Assembly (NCBI RefSeq): GCF_002878395.1
Contig: NC_061115.1
Coordinates: 210,997,063-211,061,062 of the forward strand
Source: Capsicum annuum
Lineage: Eukaryota > Streptophyta > Magnoliopsida > Solanales > Solanaceae
Length of the DNA stretch: 64,000 nt
Direction of reading: 5' to 3'
Under the pieces are notes generated by a model. The model saw only the letters and a list, made by a program, of their open reading frames with translations, was not told the DNA's origin and did not search any database. The stretch's first letter is position 1; each line of letters begins with the position of its first letter. Shown here one piece after another: positions 13,093 to 23,632 of this stretch. The translations under genes and the position numbers were made by a program.

Positions 13093-14527
13093 TATTCAAA
13101 TAAAAACGGAAAGCCTAAATTCAATAAAAGTGAAAAAGTCTGGCTTATAGAATGTTTGGCTAAACTTTACAATCGACTTATTTTAATAAATATTTTTTTG
13201 TCGGGAATAATTTTGGACACATATGATGACAAATTAAACTTGGTAATCCATCATCTTAGAGTTAACTATATCTACATGATTGAAATATGGTACTAGTAAA
13301 GGGTAGCATCCACATTTTTAGCTATACTTGGAACTTAGCTTGCTACATAATTTAAATTAAACGCGCAAAGCAGTAAAAAAAGGGCATACCTATTTGGTCA
13401 AACTTTTGCGATCTCCTTGTTTTAAAAAATATTTCCGTTTGTTAGACATGCTTAATGAAAAAGTACTATACACTAAACAACTCGACATATATGATTCGAA
13501 CTGAAAAAGTAAAGTCCTCGTGAGCTTTCCACTTAGTGAAACTTACCTTTAAAGTTATTGGCTTCACAACTTTTCATCTGTGGCAATCATATATATGTTT
13601 GATTTGAACAAGGATATATAGGAAAATGATGATAAACTTTTTTTTTATATTCCACAAAGATGAAGCTATTGGGGGTGGGGGGTGGGGGGTGGGGGTGGGG
13701 ACTATGGTAAGCTATGAATTTCATTCAGTATAGGAGAAAGCTAAATAAAAATTTGTTAAACTTGATAAGAAAACAAATCTAAGCATTCTTTCAATTTCTT
13801 GGATCGGGTCTTTGCTTGTGCCCCTCCATCAATTTATTGGATCGGGTCTTTTACTTTCTTCAATTTTTAAATTTTTTACGCACCCAGTATACTTAAATCC
13901 TGAGTACGCCACCGAATCTAAACATAGTCATCTATAGGTGCATACCCTACATAAATATATCCATATTGCTCAACGTTTACACAAAATTGATTTCCTAAGC
14001 TCCACTTAGCTTATAGGAAACCTAATAAGATAGACTACATATATAGTATTTTCATTTGATTTTCATCCGGTGTTTGGTGTATGTTTTGAGACCTTATTAA
14101 CTCAATTTTTTCTGATTCACTTATAAATTTAATATTTAAAAAGTAATACAATGAAATTAATCAAGTTACATAACCAAGATATATGTTTCCGTTAATCCCT
14201 TAATTTTTGCCTTGAATTAAGAAATTTTATTACCAAAAGTATCTTCAGTTACTGAAATACTTGCGCATGTCATGATACATGGAGCTGCATGACACAACAA
14301 TGTACCTAGACGCTTTTTTAAGTGCTAGAAAGTGTAATTTCAAAAACTAATGTTTGAGGGAGTTATTAGCTCCTGTACTGATGGATTTTCTATTATTTAG
14401 ACATATAATTAATCATTAGTGTAAGCTAATTTATTATAACCAATTAATTATTATTTATTATAAATTCTATTAAATAAAATTACTTGTAACTAAAAATAAT
14501 CTGCTTCGGACGTAATGTATCAAATCA
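13093..14527. other. Intergenic DNA between ZIP and B3, copy A
   Basis: AT-rich non-coding sequence shared with B (36812-38233) and C (55054-59167, with insertions). A 60-80 bp stretch near 13800-13915 (with CGCACCCAGTATACTTAAAT) differs completely from B and C. No gene is seen. Confidence 0.5.
13671..13700 (+). repeat. G-run minisatellite (G4-capable), copy A
   Basis: Five runs of four or more G separated by single T. The same site is G7 then AGG at 37387 in B and GGGT(GGGGT)2GGGG at 55642 in C. Confidence 0.9.
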
Positions 14528-14550
14528 AGTAGTAGTAGTACTAGTAGTAG
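14528..14550. repeat. AGT/ACT trinucleotide microsatellite, copy A
   Basis: Runs of AGT around a central palindromic TACTAGTA. It is longer in B (38234-38290) and short in C (59171-59186). Confidence 0.85.
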
Positions 14551-14567
14551 AAAAGTGACAAGAAAAA

Positions 14568-14745
14568 TTCAAAATATGACTGACCATAATTTGAAAAGAC
14601 ATTAACTTAATTTCTAATATGACTTGCTAGAATTTGGAAAGTCATTAAATTAATTTCTAATATAACTGGCAAGAAATTGACTGGCCAGAAAAATTTAAAA
14701 TAAGACTGGCCAAAATTTGGGAAGTCATTAAATTAATTTCTAAAT
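14568..14745. repeat. Three imperfect tandem repeats upstream of B3, copy A
   Basis: Units of about 60 bp built on AATTTGGAAAGTCATTAAAT followed by TAATTTCTAATATGACT. They lie 130-300 bp before the TATA box and are kept in B (38310-38480) and C (59205-59360). Confidence 0.75.
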
Positions 14746-14879
14746 GTTTCTTTAAATTGGTGTACAAATTTACACTAAGAAAGAATTTGATCTTAATTAT
14801 GTAATCTTATACAAAAAACTTTATTAGGAAAATAGTTTATAGTGTCATACGCTTTCCAAATTTAGTACAAAAACATCCC

Positions 14880-14886
14880 TATAAAT
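14880..14886 (+). promoter_or_regulatory. TATA box of B3 gene, copy A
   Basis: CCCTATAAATTTC, 82 bp before the ATG at 14968, identical in B (38589) and C (59490). Confidence 0.6.
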
Positions 14887-14967
14887 TTCTATTCATATTT
14901 GCTCAACATTATGAAAATTCATCAAACACTTTTTCTAAATTTTATTATTATTAGAGAAAAGGCTTTC

Positions 14968-15414
14968 ATGGACAATTTCATCCCATCAAAAACAGAAGAA
15001 ATACGGATGAATGTTGAAAATCCATGGACTATTATCAAAATAATCACGGACTTTGAGAAGTCCGTGAAGATATTGGTATTGTCATTCGAGGATATGAAAA
15101 GCCACATTTTTAAGCATTGGATGAAAGGTATGGTCACGCTGATAAAGAAAGGAAACAAGCAAGAAGTAGAACTAGTGGATGTCACTGATGTGGCAAGCTC
15201 TAAAAATCATCGAGCTTCCATTCAGATGATGGAGCCTACCAAACACTACGCAATTGTCTGTGAGAATTTATTTGCAAATCATAAATTGAGGGTTGGTGAC
15301 AAGATGAATTTATTTGCAAATCATAAATTGAGGGTTGGTGACAAGATTGAACTGCATTGGGATACGAGATCTAACAATTTAAAGTTCAAGATAATTAAAA
15401 AGGGATCTTTATAA
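14968..15414 (+). CDS. B3-domain-containing small protein, copy A
   Basis: A single-exon 148-residue frame. PWTIIKIITDFEKSVKILVL opens the domain, and HKLRVGDKIELHWDTRSNNL and KFKIIKK close it. The end matches the GDxIGLYWD...FxxxV ending of the plant B3 DNA-binding fold, nearest in style to Arabidopsis proteins such as At2g33720/At1g78640; I judged this by eye. Such proteins bind DNA in the nucleus, but the target is unknown. I chose the ATG at 14968 because it matches copy C; an in-frame ATG at 14899 adds 23 residues close to the TATA box. A 42-bp direct duplication (15267-15350) repeats NLFANHKLRVGDK in frame, probably disturbing the last strands. Transcription is plausible but untested. 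Confidence 0.65.
   Translation: MDNFIPSKTEEIRMNVENPWTIIKIITDFEKSVKILVLSFEDMKSHIFKHWMKGMVTLIKKGNKQEVELVDVTDVASSKNHRASIQMMEPTKHYAIVCENLFANHKLRVGDKMNLFANHKLRVGDKIELHWDTRSNNLKFKIIKKGSL
15267..15350 (+). repeat. 42-bp tandem duplication within B3 gene
   Basis: AATTTATTTGCAAATCATAA...GACAAGAT occurs twice back to back, adding 14 residues. B and C have one copy. Confidence 0.95.
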
Positions 15415-16499
15415 AAAAAAAATCTTAGAATAATATTTGTAAGGAGATTGAAAGGTTGTTATAATTAATTTAAAATAAGTGCTATTAAGCCATAATATTA
15501 AATTTATCATTTTGTTTCTATTGCTTATAGTGTCATGTTATTCCATTGTTTTATTTTATGTGTTCTAATTTAACAGCACATGAAGTTTAAAAAGGTAATA
15601 AATTCATTTGATCGCGTGGTAAAGATGTGTATAATATATCTAAATATCGTTAAATAACTATATCAAATAAGTTATTAGAATTAAAAAGTTATGCAAAAGG
15701 TGATTGTAGTGAAACAGTTGAAAGATGAAAGTATGCAAGAACTATACTTGATGAAATCTTATGATGGATTTGCATTAATTTCAAAGGGTAAGATGGTCAA
15801 AACATTGTTATATTTTTATTTAAAAAGATACCGGTAGTTATCATCTACGACCAGTTAATAATATAAATTTACAATATTTATTTTTACAATGAATATCATA
15901 TTTGACTCACTAATAAGTTGTGTGATGATTAATATAAACCTTTTGAATTGGGCATTTATTGTTTATTCTTTTAAAAAATATAGAAAACTACAATTATCTA
16001 AAACATAAAAATAAACACAAAAAAAGATTAGAAAAAATTAGGCAAAACTAGACCAAAATATAGAAAGAGTTTGAGTGTATTTTGATTATATAATCGAACC
16101 ACTACATTATAAAATTTGTTATCCGTAATATGTGAATAATTTGTACAAACAAATGTTCACCGTCATCATTTCGACACGTGCGCAGTAACTGAAATTGTAA
16201 CTGAAAGGAAGCCAAAGGATATACAAAAATCGAAATATTTGAAAACTTTTTCACTACAAAGATTTATACAACATGAGATAATAATACCATTTAATACAAG
16301 AACTTGCTAACAATAGCTAAACTAAACACTAGCTAGTCGTTGTACAACAACAATTACCACGACTCAGTCCCAAATAAATTGGGTTCGACTATATATATCC
16401 TAATCTTTTTTCTAACTCTTATATAAGATCTCTTCTCATATGCGATGACATCATATCTTGAAAAAATCCATGATCTTCATTCAAAGAGGAAAAACACCT
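15415..16499. other. Non-coding DNA between B3 and WRKY remnant, copy A
   Basis: AT-rich. Around 16340-16400 is a CAACAACAATTACCACGACT stretch followed by a CCCAAATAAATTGGG hairpin and TTCGACTATAT, resembling a widespread plant SINE-like 3' end. That also recurs in B (40570-40625) and partly in C (60697-60735). One short exon-like frame is listed separately. Confidence 0.4.
15691..15837 (+). other. Short exon-like ORF (48 codons)
   Basis: MQKVIVVKQLKDESMQELYL, then MKSYDGFALISKGKMVK. A strong donor-like GGTAAG lies at 15787-15792. Open also in B (from 39359), but copy C has a stop at codon 2. No family recognised; possibly an exon of a lost gene. Confidence 0.25.
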
Positions 16500-16767
16500 C
16501 TAGAACCTTCTTTCTAGACGTGAATTATTAGTTGAAAATAAGGAAGAGGAATCACCGTAACAAGTTCTTCCTCCACTATCACCACCACCTATGAAGCCAT
16601 TATAGTTGGTGGTTATCTTCTGAACGCCGACATACCCCTTAGGCGTTACGGGGCAGGAATCCATGTGTGTAACTTCATAAGTTATAAGAACGATTGAAAT
16701 ATGTTGAATTGACCTTTCCACTCTCTTCTTCACACTACATGATGTTGTTGTGCAATGATAGTAGTTC
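16500..16767 (-). pseudogene. WRKY last-exon remnant, copy A
   Basis: After an acceptor (GCATGCAG) at the usual WRKY-domain intron position, the exon reads NYYHCTTTSCSVKKRVERS, then VLITYEVTHMDSCPVTPKG. This is the zinc-finger half of a WRKY domain. C-X4-C is present, but the final H-X-H is HMD here, so one zinc ligand is lost; B (HMH) and C (HTH) keep it. VKKRVERS and TYEGxH suggest group IIc (WRKY71/28-like). WRKY proteins bind W-boxes as nuclear transcription factors. Without the WRKYGQK exon this copy cannot form the fold. Confidence 0.8.
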
Positions 16768-17613
16768 CTGCATGCACAAGACATTTTATGCATATATCTC
16801 ACACTTGCATTATAAGACTAGCTGCTGACGAAAGGGAAAAGGAGATATTCATAAGCGAGATGCTTTGAGCATCGAACAATCCTTTTATACACTGTCAGTT
16901 TCACGAGACAAGGAATTTGAAAAACATTGACTCTTTGCATGTATCAGAAAGTGTCCAAAGAATTTATAATTTTAAACATGTCATCATATTCTTATAACTA
17001 TATATAAGGTCATGTTTATTAAAGAAAAAAATTAAAGGAAAAGAATGTGAATTTTTTTAAATAAAACTAGAAAGGAAAGAAAGTAATATAAATGTGAGAG
17101 AAATAGAGAAAGTAGCAAGTTCTTTGTAGAACTTTATGTTATCTACATTGTTGGTATAAAAAAAATATTATATCATCAAAATATTTTTATCTGTTGTAGA
17201 AGCTGGTAACCTTATATAGTAATGTATTTGACCCTTACTAAAAAATATTAACATATGTAAGACATGAAGATTGTTTTTAAAACATTAATATTATTGATGT
17301 AGCTATAAAAACTTCTCCTTCAACATAAAATTATTAGATTCATAAATTTTGAAAGGATCTAATTTTAAAAAATGGAGGGGGTGGGGGAAACTAAATATGG
17401 GGTCACTTAAACAAAACAAGGAATTGAGTGCGGAAAAAATTTCATAGCTAAACAACAAAAATCTCATACCAATCTCAACGGTTGACCGTTCTATAGAAAA
17501 TCCAGTTAGCTAGAAGTTATTTAGTGACAAATTTGCTAAGGATTACCTATAATTTTTATCATAGCTAATTCTATGTTTTCTAATAATAGACCTGACAAAA
17601 AGAAATATACATT
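16768..17613 (-). other. WRKY intron/deleted region lacking WRKYGQK exon
   Basis: Between the two exon pieces I find no frame resembling WRKYGQK on the minus strand. The same gap is at 40994-41844 and 61104-61952, so the exon was lost before the triplication or lies too degraded to see. Confidence 0.5.
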
Positions 17614-17709
17614 TTATCCATAAAAAAGTAAAATCTTAGCTTGTTGATAGTCATTCGCACGTAATTCAGTTGATGATAAAGAAATCGATGATAAATTTAG
17701 AGACACTGG
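17614..17709 (-). pseudogene. WRKY exon 1, 3' piece, copy A
   Basis: Minus frame with TPV, then a Ser-rich segment ending TELRANDYQQAKIL; in copy C it is TPVTPNLSSISSSSTELPAD. The TPxTPNxSSISSSSTE block is typical of group IIc WRKY proteins just before their basic linker. The TRIM element ends abruptly at 17710 and separates this piece from the N-terminal piece at 19079-19377. Confidence 0.6.
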
Positions 17710-18465
17710 TGTTGGATTCGGAATAGAGATGGATTCATGCGGAAGCTTAAACTTTGCAAACTAAACCATTGATAATTTAGATGACACACTATAAAATACT
17801 AAAAAAATATAATATTGTTAAATAATTTGGCCAATGGCCTACATATAAAAACCTACTATCGAAAAATTGCTGAACATATTGAGAGAAATCTCCCCCTATA
17901 CAAGACTCTATAATGGCTACATTGTGCATACTACTGTGTTAAGGTAAGAGAAGAGAGGTTTTCTATTTATAGAGTTCCAAAATCGTTCCTCAAAGAAATA
18001 GGTTAGCCAAATTTGAAAAAGAATTATATTTTCCTTTCAGAAAAAGTAAAAATAATTATGATATTACTTTTTATTTTCCTTTCAAGAAAAAGTAAAACTT
18101 AAATTTGGTAAGAAAATCAGGCAAAAACCCTAACAAATCTCCCTTTTTGGCTTGATGTTCTTCACTTGATCCGTCTTCTTCACATGTATGAACTCCGTTC
18201 TTTACATAATCTTCATCACTACTGTTTTTCATGGTTAAAAATAAGATTTAAAATATTATGGTTAAAATTAGATTAAAAATTAATTTTTTAATTTTATTTT
18301 TAATGATACAGCTACAGGATTGTTAAAATATGCTTAAAACTTCCTCTCCACATGTAACTAAATAAAATTGTCATTATCATAAAATTGGTTCCAGCTTGAT
18401 TGTGAAACTACTTTGAACCTGTCTTTAATCTCGTTTCACCAACCCATTGGATGTTTGAGCCATAG

Positions 18466-18477
18466 GCCCTGATACAA
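18466..18477 (-). other. Primer-binding site of TRIM, copy A
   Basis: The minus strand reads TTGTATCAGGGC beside the LTR end. In B (42698-42709) it is TGGTAGCAGAGC, closer to the tRNA-iMet complement TGGTATCAGAGC. Confidence 0.65.
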
Positions 18478-18817
18478 CTTGCTAGGTTCAAAATTGGTAG
18501 GGGCGCATGCGGAAAATTAAAGTTTGCAAATAAAGAATATTATAATTCAGATGACAAATAAAAGTATAATAAAATGACATATTGTTGATATTATTTGGAC
18601 AATTGAACTACACGTGAAAACTAAAATTAAAGAAAACACAACTATTGGTAGAAAATCTCTCCCAAAACATGACTCTTAAACAACTACATTGTGGATGCTA
18701 TTGCAATATTGTATCAGAAAGGGGTGTTTTATTTAAAGAGTTTCAAAACCCTTTCACCAAGAAAGAGGTTGGCCAAATAAGAAAAAGAAATATATTTTCT
18801 TTTAAAGAAAGGTAAAA

Positions 18818-18983
18818 AGGGCAGCCCGATGCAATAAAGCTACCTCTATGCGCGGTGTTCGAGGAAGGGCTCCACCACAAGGGCGTATTGTATGCAGTCT
18901 TACCTTGCATTTCTGTCAGAGGCTGTTTCCAAGGCTTGAACCCGTGACTTCCTGGTAATATGGTAGCAACTTTACCAGTTACG
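18818..18983 (-). mobile_element. TS-like tRNA-derived SINE, copy A
   Basis: On the minus strand it starts CGTAACTGGTAAAGTTG (A-box-like) and has GGGTTCAAGCC (B box), then ends in GGGCTGCCC. Flanking near-repeats GAAAGGTAAAA/GAAAAGTAAAA look like a target duplication. It matches the TS-type SINE common in Solanaceae (recognised from memory). It is nested in the right LTR of the TRIM and is also present in B and C. Confidence 0.8.
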
Positions 18984-19078
18984 GAAAAGTAAAAGTAATT
19001 ATGTTATTACTTTTATTTTTCTTTCAAGAAAAAGTAAAACTCAAATTTGGTAAGAAAATTAGGAAAAAAACCCTAACA

Positions 19079-19377
19079 ACTAAAATATTAATCATGTGAT
19101 CAAATATTAATGAATATTGAATTGTAGAAGAAGTAATCATTGGTTGATGAGGGGGTTCATGATGAGGTGGAAACATTAGCAAATCAAAAATGAAACTACT
19201 AGTTGTTGTTGTGAAATTATTATCAAAGTAGTGTGGATGATCAATAGTAGTAGTGCCAAACATTGTTTCTAATAAAAAGTTTAATAAATAATCTTTTTCC
19301 ATATCAAAGTTGTTGCTCATCATGTTTGGATTGTTTATAACAAATGTACTTGAATTTCCATTATTTTCTATCTCCAT
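19079..19377 (-). pseudogene. WRKY exon 1, N-terminal piece, copy A
   Basis: The minus frame opens with ATG in a good context (CCATGGAG): MEIENNGNSSTFV, then MEKDYLLNFLLETMFG and LLMFPPHHEPPHQPMITSST, ending near SLIFDHMIN before the TRIM. Acidic/Asn-rich N-termini are usual for WRKY IIc proteins. In copy C the junction logic is clear: ...SDHMINV continues into TPVTPNLSS once the TRIM is removed. In B the ATG is ATT and the next codons are shifted. Confidence 0.55.
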
Positions 19378-19570
19378 GGACTTAATGAAGTACTAGTAGA
19401 TTTTAGAGAGAGGGGTGGCAGAGGCATAGTTACAACCATCGAAGGGTGGTCAGATGAATACCCTTCGTCAGAATTTTTTTATGGATATATAGGTTAAATA
19501 TAGATATTTATGTTTATATACATATTGTTGAACAATCTTGAAAAGTTAGAGAAGTGGAGCCAGGCGGTCA
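19378..19570. other. Upstream flank of WRKY pseudogene
   Basis: It contains a partial inverted pair GAAGGGTGGTCAG...ACCCTTCG, typical of a dispersed Solanaceae repeat end; otherwise nothing is seen. Confidence 0.35.
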
Positions 19571-21768
19571 TGTAATACCTGTGTTAGTCTTAGCTTAGTT
19601 CAGCCCATAGTGCATGTACAAGAGGCTTAGAACCTGAAAATTTAGCTAAGTGTTGGGGAATTAGCTTTATTTTTGGCCTTCTAACTTCAATGATTTTTAA
19701 AGTGACCTTCCCGACCTCGAGACAATGGTTTCTAAGTTAATTCATGTTCAGAGGTGTAAGTAGCATGTCTCGAGGAAGTCTCAGATTTTTCGGATGAGGT
19801 TTAGGTCGGTTTGGATTTTGAAAACAGCAAGTCATTGCGATAGCATCGAGACACGGACATTATAGCAATGGATGGCTCATCCCATTGTGGTACCTCCCTA
19901 ATCCGCATTTTAATTGCGAATATAAATCCCAGAAGGGCAGTCTTGCCATTTTCACCGTCCCAATATGTGAAAACACAGGATTTATCATCAGTTAAGGCAT
20001 TATATACCCAATTTCCTCAATTTCTCTCTAAAATAAACCCTAGCCATCACTCAAATTCATCAAGTTCAATCATTATTCCTTTAAAAAATTTAAGAATTCA
20101 AGCTTCACCACGCAAGAACCATCAAGAAAGTTAATTCTGTTGTAAGATTAAAGCCTTTAGGTATGTTAGATTTTCATCCATGGGCCCTTTCCACCCATGG
20201 AGTCAAAGAACCTATTTTTATGCTTTAAATCATGAATTTACATACTTACAATGAGTTATTTTCATGAAGGTCTTATGAATTTTGACTATTCATGATGTTT
20301 GAAAGTGATTGTAGTTGGAAAGTAGCCCTTACATGCTTGAAGCATGAAATTTCATGTTAAATCCCCAATGTATGGTTTTAGTGTTGTGACTATGTTATTC
20401 CCACATGTTTTAATCATCCTCATGCCTAAGTTCATGAATTTCAAGTGTTTGATGAAGTGCCTAAATTGTTAGATTTTGAGCAATAACTACCTATTATGCT
20501 TTGAAGCTTTAGTATGTTTATACTGTTAATGTTATCGTGTCCTGGGGTTATGAATATCCAAAAAATTAGGTGTTTACTTAGTCTCAATATTTTCAGAATG
20601 GTTTCAGATATATTTTAGTATTATCAGTTCAGTCAGTTATCACATCAGTAAGCTTAGTTCAGTCTAGTAATCAGAGTCAATCTAGTTGGGAGTAGAATTT
20701 AGCACTGAGCGAACCAAGGGATGGGGGCTCACCTGCCAGTTGAGGGTGTGACCTTTAGTAGCATTCCCTGTATTCCAGAACTACGTATCCAGTGTAGGTT
20801 GAGTTGTTAACCTGCCAGTTGAGGGTTGACATATATCTCACTAGAGCATATGCCAGTAGAGGGTGACTCTTTATTCCTTCGAGACTTCACTTTAGTGGAT
20901 TCACATAGCCAGTGTTAGTACCCGTGGCACGGTACTGACACCCTTCCAACTGGGGTCGCAGGTTAGACCCCAATTAACTCATATTGTGGCATGTCGATTA
21001 GATGATTGCTCCCACTGTCTCAGTTTAGTCTCAGTTCGAAAGTCAGTTTAGGTTTGCTTGACCATAGCATACAGTTTATCCGTTAAATTAGTATTCAGAT
21101 TTCAATATTTTAGTTTACAAACTATTCTCATATCATGTTATATGCTTGGTCATGTATTCTCAGATTTTACAGTTTTTACGTATACTATGCATTAGTTATC
21201 TCATACTATTCATTCAGTCAATTATTATTCATGCACATGAGCCCATGCATATCAGTCTAACCTCATTTAGCATACCAAAACGTTCAAAGTATCGATGACA
21301 TACTCATTTTTTGCTATATGATGTCTCATATCATAGGTTAGGATGCTCAGGTTGCTGACCACACTTAAACATTCCAGCAAATCAGTAGCAGCTGTTGTGG
21401 TGAGTCCTCATATTTTGATGACCGATTATGTTTTTTTTTTAGTATTTTATTCTAGTTAAACAGTTGGAGTTAGTTGGGGCATGTCCCATAAACTCTTATT
21501 CAGTCAGTTTTAAAGGCTTTCAGATATTTCAGACAGTCAGTTAGTTGTCAGTTTTCAGTATTTTTGGTTATGTTTCAAAATTGTGGATTTCAGTTGTATT
21601 GTTTTCAGTATTTAAGCCCTATGGCATATCCAGATTTTTCTGCACATGTATATCTCTTATTATCAGTTATTTTGGTGCTCCCAGCAAGTACCAGCTCATG
21701 GTTAGCTTGTGGTCACTAGTGATCGTAAGCACCGTGTGGTATCCATGGTGCTCTCTCGGGGTGTTACA
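19571..21768 (+). mobile_element. 5' LTR of Del/Tekay-like gypsy element (2198 bp)
   Basis: TGTAATACCTGTG at the start and GGGGTGTTACA at the end, followed 4 bp later by a tRNA-iMet primer site and then gag, so this is the 5' LTR of a plus-strand element. It has three spaced copies of GCCAGTTGAGGGT (20735, 20814, 20852). ORFs inside (19868-20134) are LTR sequence, not genes. Related LTR pieces: 43826-44971, 51735-52005, 63580-64000, and more distantly the solo LTR 56219-58668. Confidence 0.85.
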
Positions 21769-21772
21769 AACT

Positions 21773-21784
21773 TGGTATCAGAGC
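21773..21784 (+). other. Primer-binding site, tRNA-iMet
   Basis: TGGTATCAGAGC, a perfect match to the usual plant initiator tRNA-Met primer complement, 4 bp after the LTR end. Confidence 0.9.
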
Positions 21785-21900
21785 CTAAGGTTTTAAAGTG
21801 TCCTTGGAAGTCTGAAAGCCACATCTTAGCAAGTTGTCACTACTTTATCTCACGATGTAGTAGCTTATAATAATCAGCAGGCTACTGTCCTAACATTTCA

Positions 21901-22699
21901 ATGGCTAATACTACCGTAGCTAGGATTCGGGACGTCACCCGAATGAACTCTTCTTTATTTTTTGGATCCAAGTCTGATGAGGATCCGCAAGAGTTCCTTG
22001 ACATGTTTCAGAAAGTAACTAACATTATAGGTGTGACTTCTAGTGAGAGTGAAGAGTTGTGTTCTTACCAGTTGTAGGATGTTGCTCACACTTGGTATAA
22101 GAAGTGGAAGAGAGATAGAGACACAGATAAAGTGCATGTTGAATAGGAGGTGTTGGCCACATCCTTTTAGATAGGTTCTTTCCCTGGATATAATGGAAGC
22201 TAAGGTGTAGGAGTTTATCCATTTAAAGCAGGGGAACATAATTATGAAAGAATATTCTCTTAACTTTACTCAGCTAACTAGGTATGCTCCTAATGTGGTG
22301 TCTGATGACAGGTCTAGGATGAGTAAGTTTGTTTCTAGGGTAGCTGATAGCATGGTCAAAGAGTGTAGGACCGCGATGTTGATTAAGGAGATGGACTTGT
22401 CGAGGTTAATGGTCCATGCTCAATATATTGAGGAGCAGAAATTTAAAGAAAGAAAGAGGGAGAATAATAGAGCCAGAACAGGTAGTTTTAGTTTTGCTCA
22501 GCTGAGGATAGAAGGTGGTGACTATACTTAATTCCACCAGAAATCATTAACACTAGCTCCGTCTAAAGCTAGTGTGCTAGTGGTGAAGTTCAACAATGAT
22601 AATCGGGATAGGGCGCCAGGCTCTGAGACCCAGGGTAGTGTGAACAGTAGTCATACAATTCCTTTTTATCAAAAATACGGTAAAAACCATCTGGGTGTG
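21901..22699 (+). pseudogene. gypsy gag, 5' part, interrupted
   Basis: Frames read MANTTVARIRDVTRMNSS, then GSKSDEDPQEFLDMFQKV and RYAPNVVSDDRSRMSKFVS, then KECRTAMLIKEMDLSRLMVH, the capsid region of a Del/Tekay-like gag. A stop follows SYQL near 22076, with frame changes after it. The true gag start (MPLxKTN, seen at 52229 in C) is deleted here. Toward 22690 the sequence enters the CCHC zinc-knuckle region (KNHLGV) and is cut by the minus-strand retroelement at 22700; gag resumes at 28304. Confidence 0.85.
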
Positions 22700-23632
22700 T
22701 GATACAACACAAACAAGAGGAACACAAAACAGCCATAAAATAGTCCAACACACCCTCCAAAAAAGTCCACAAATCACAGCAAATTGTGGACTAAATGGAG
22801 ACCTCACTCAGATTTGACAAATAAAACAAGAATACAAGAAACAAAGGTGTATTTGACACCCAAAACAGCCATAAATTGTGAAGAACTAGAAGACAACAAG
22901 AAAACAAATTTTCGGATTCAACAAGACACAAAAACAGTCCACTACAAACAATAACAAGATTACAAGAATAAAAGGATTGATAGTGAGATATAGATTTTTT
23001 ACAAGACTTAGGAACAAAGTGTGATTCAAACACTAGACCCCTAATTAATGTAACAACAACACCACACTCTTATAGTGTCCGTCAAGGGAATCACTCACCT
23101 CAAGATCTACCGTTTCGAAGAAAAGAACAATATTGGCTTTTCCAAGCCCTATACTAAGGATGAATTTTTCAAGCCCTAACTTAGAACTGTACTAAGGTGT
23201 TGCACTCTCCAAAGAGAGAATGTCTTTCAAATGTTCATCATTCATTAACTAAAGAGAAATGACCTAAAATAAACTACTATAGTATATTACAAAAGAAATA
23301 TAAAATGACTTCAATGACCTTAATGAGGTGGGTGGCAATGGAGTGTCATTTAGACAAGGCTAAAAGACCAAAATGACCTTGAGGCTAAGTGACCAAAATG
23401 ACCTTAATAAAAGGGGCCAAAACCGTGAACCATCAAATGTGGTCCAAACCCGTGAGTCCTCTAGTCTTCAAGGCTCCAAGCAATCTTCCACACACGGGTT
23501 TGTTTAATGGCATGCTCAAAATAACCCCTACAAGTATAATCCTGTGCCCTCCATGGGACCAAAGCTTGATTCTTCATGTAGTAACTTTGAATGATGCCAT
23601 CAAAAGCTAAGGTGCCCATTTTACTTGTATCA
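22700..23632 (-). repeat. 3' LTR of the minus-strand element
   Basis: 933 bp, direct-repeat partner of 27369-28303. The element's reading frame continues about 57 codons into it (to 23461). Confidence 0.9.

Larger units (their letters stand above)
17710..19078 (-). mobile_element. TRIM retrotransposon, copy A
   Basis: Two diverged LTRs flank 344 bp: 17710-18135 (426 bp) and 18480-19078 (599 bp including a SINE). Both have TGTTGG/TGCTAGG starts and CCCTAACA ends. On the minus strand a primer site matching initiator tRNA-Met (consensus complement GCTCTGATACCA, here GCCCTGATACAA) adjoins the right LTR. A purine run (AAAAAGGGAGATT) adjoins the left LTR. It has no coding capacity, as expected of TRIMs. 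The target duplication appears to be ACTGG/ACTGA in copy C. It splits exon 1 of the WRKY pseudogene and is shared by all three copies. Confidence 0.8.

Noticed and set aside
14922..15185. Minus ORF opposite the B3 gene (also 38602-38898, 59503-59772)
   Set aside because: Antisense shadow of the B3 coding frame.
19868..20134. 88-codon ORF, repeated at 44175-44441
   Set aside because: Lies wholly inside the gypsy 5' LTR and is open by chance in low-stop sequence.
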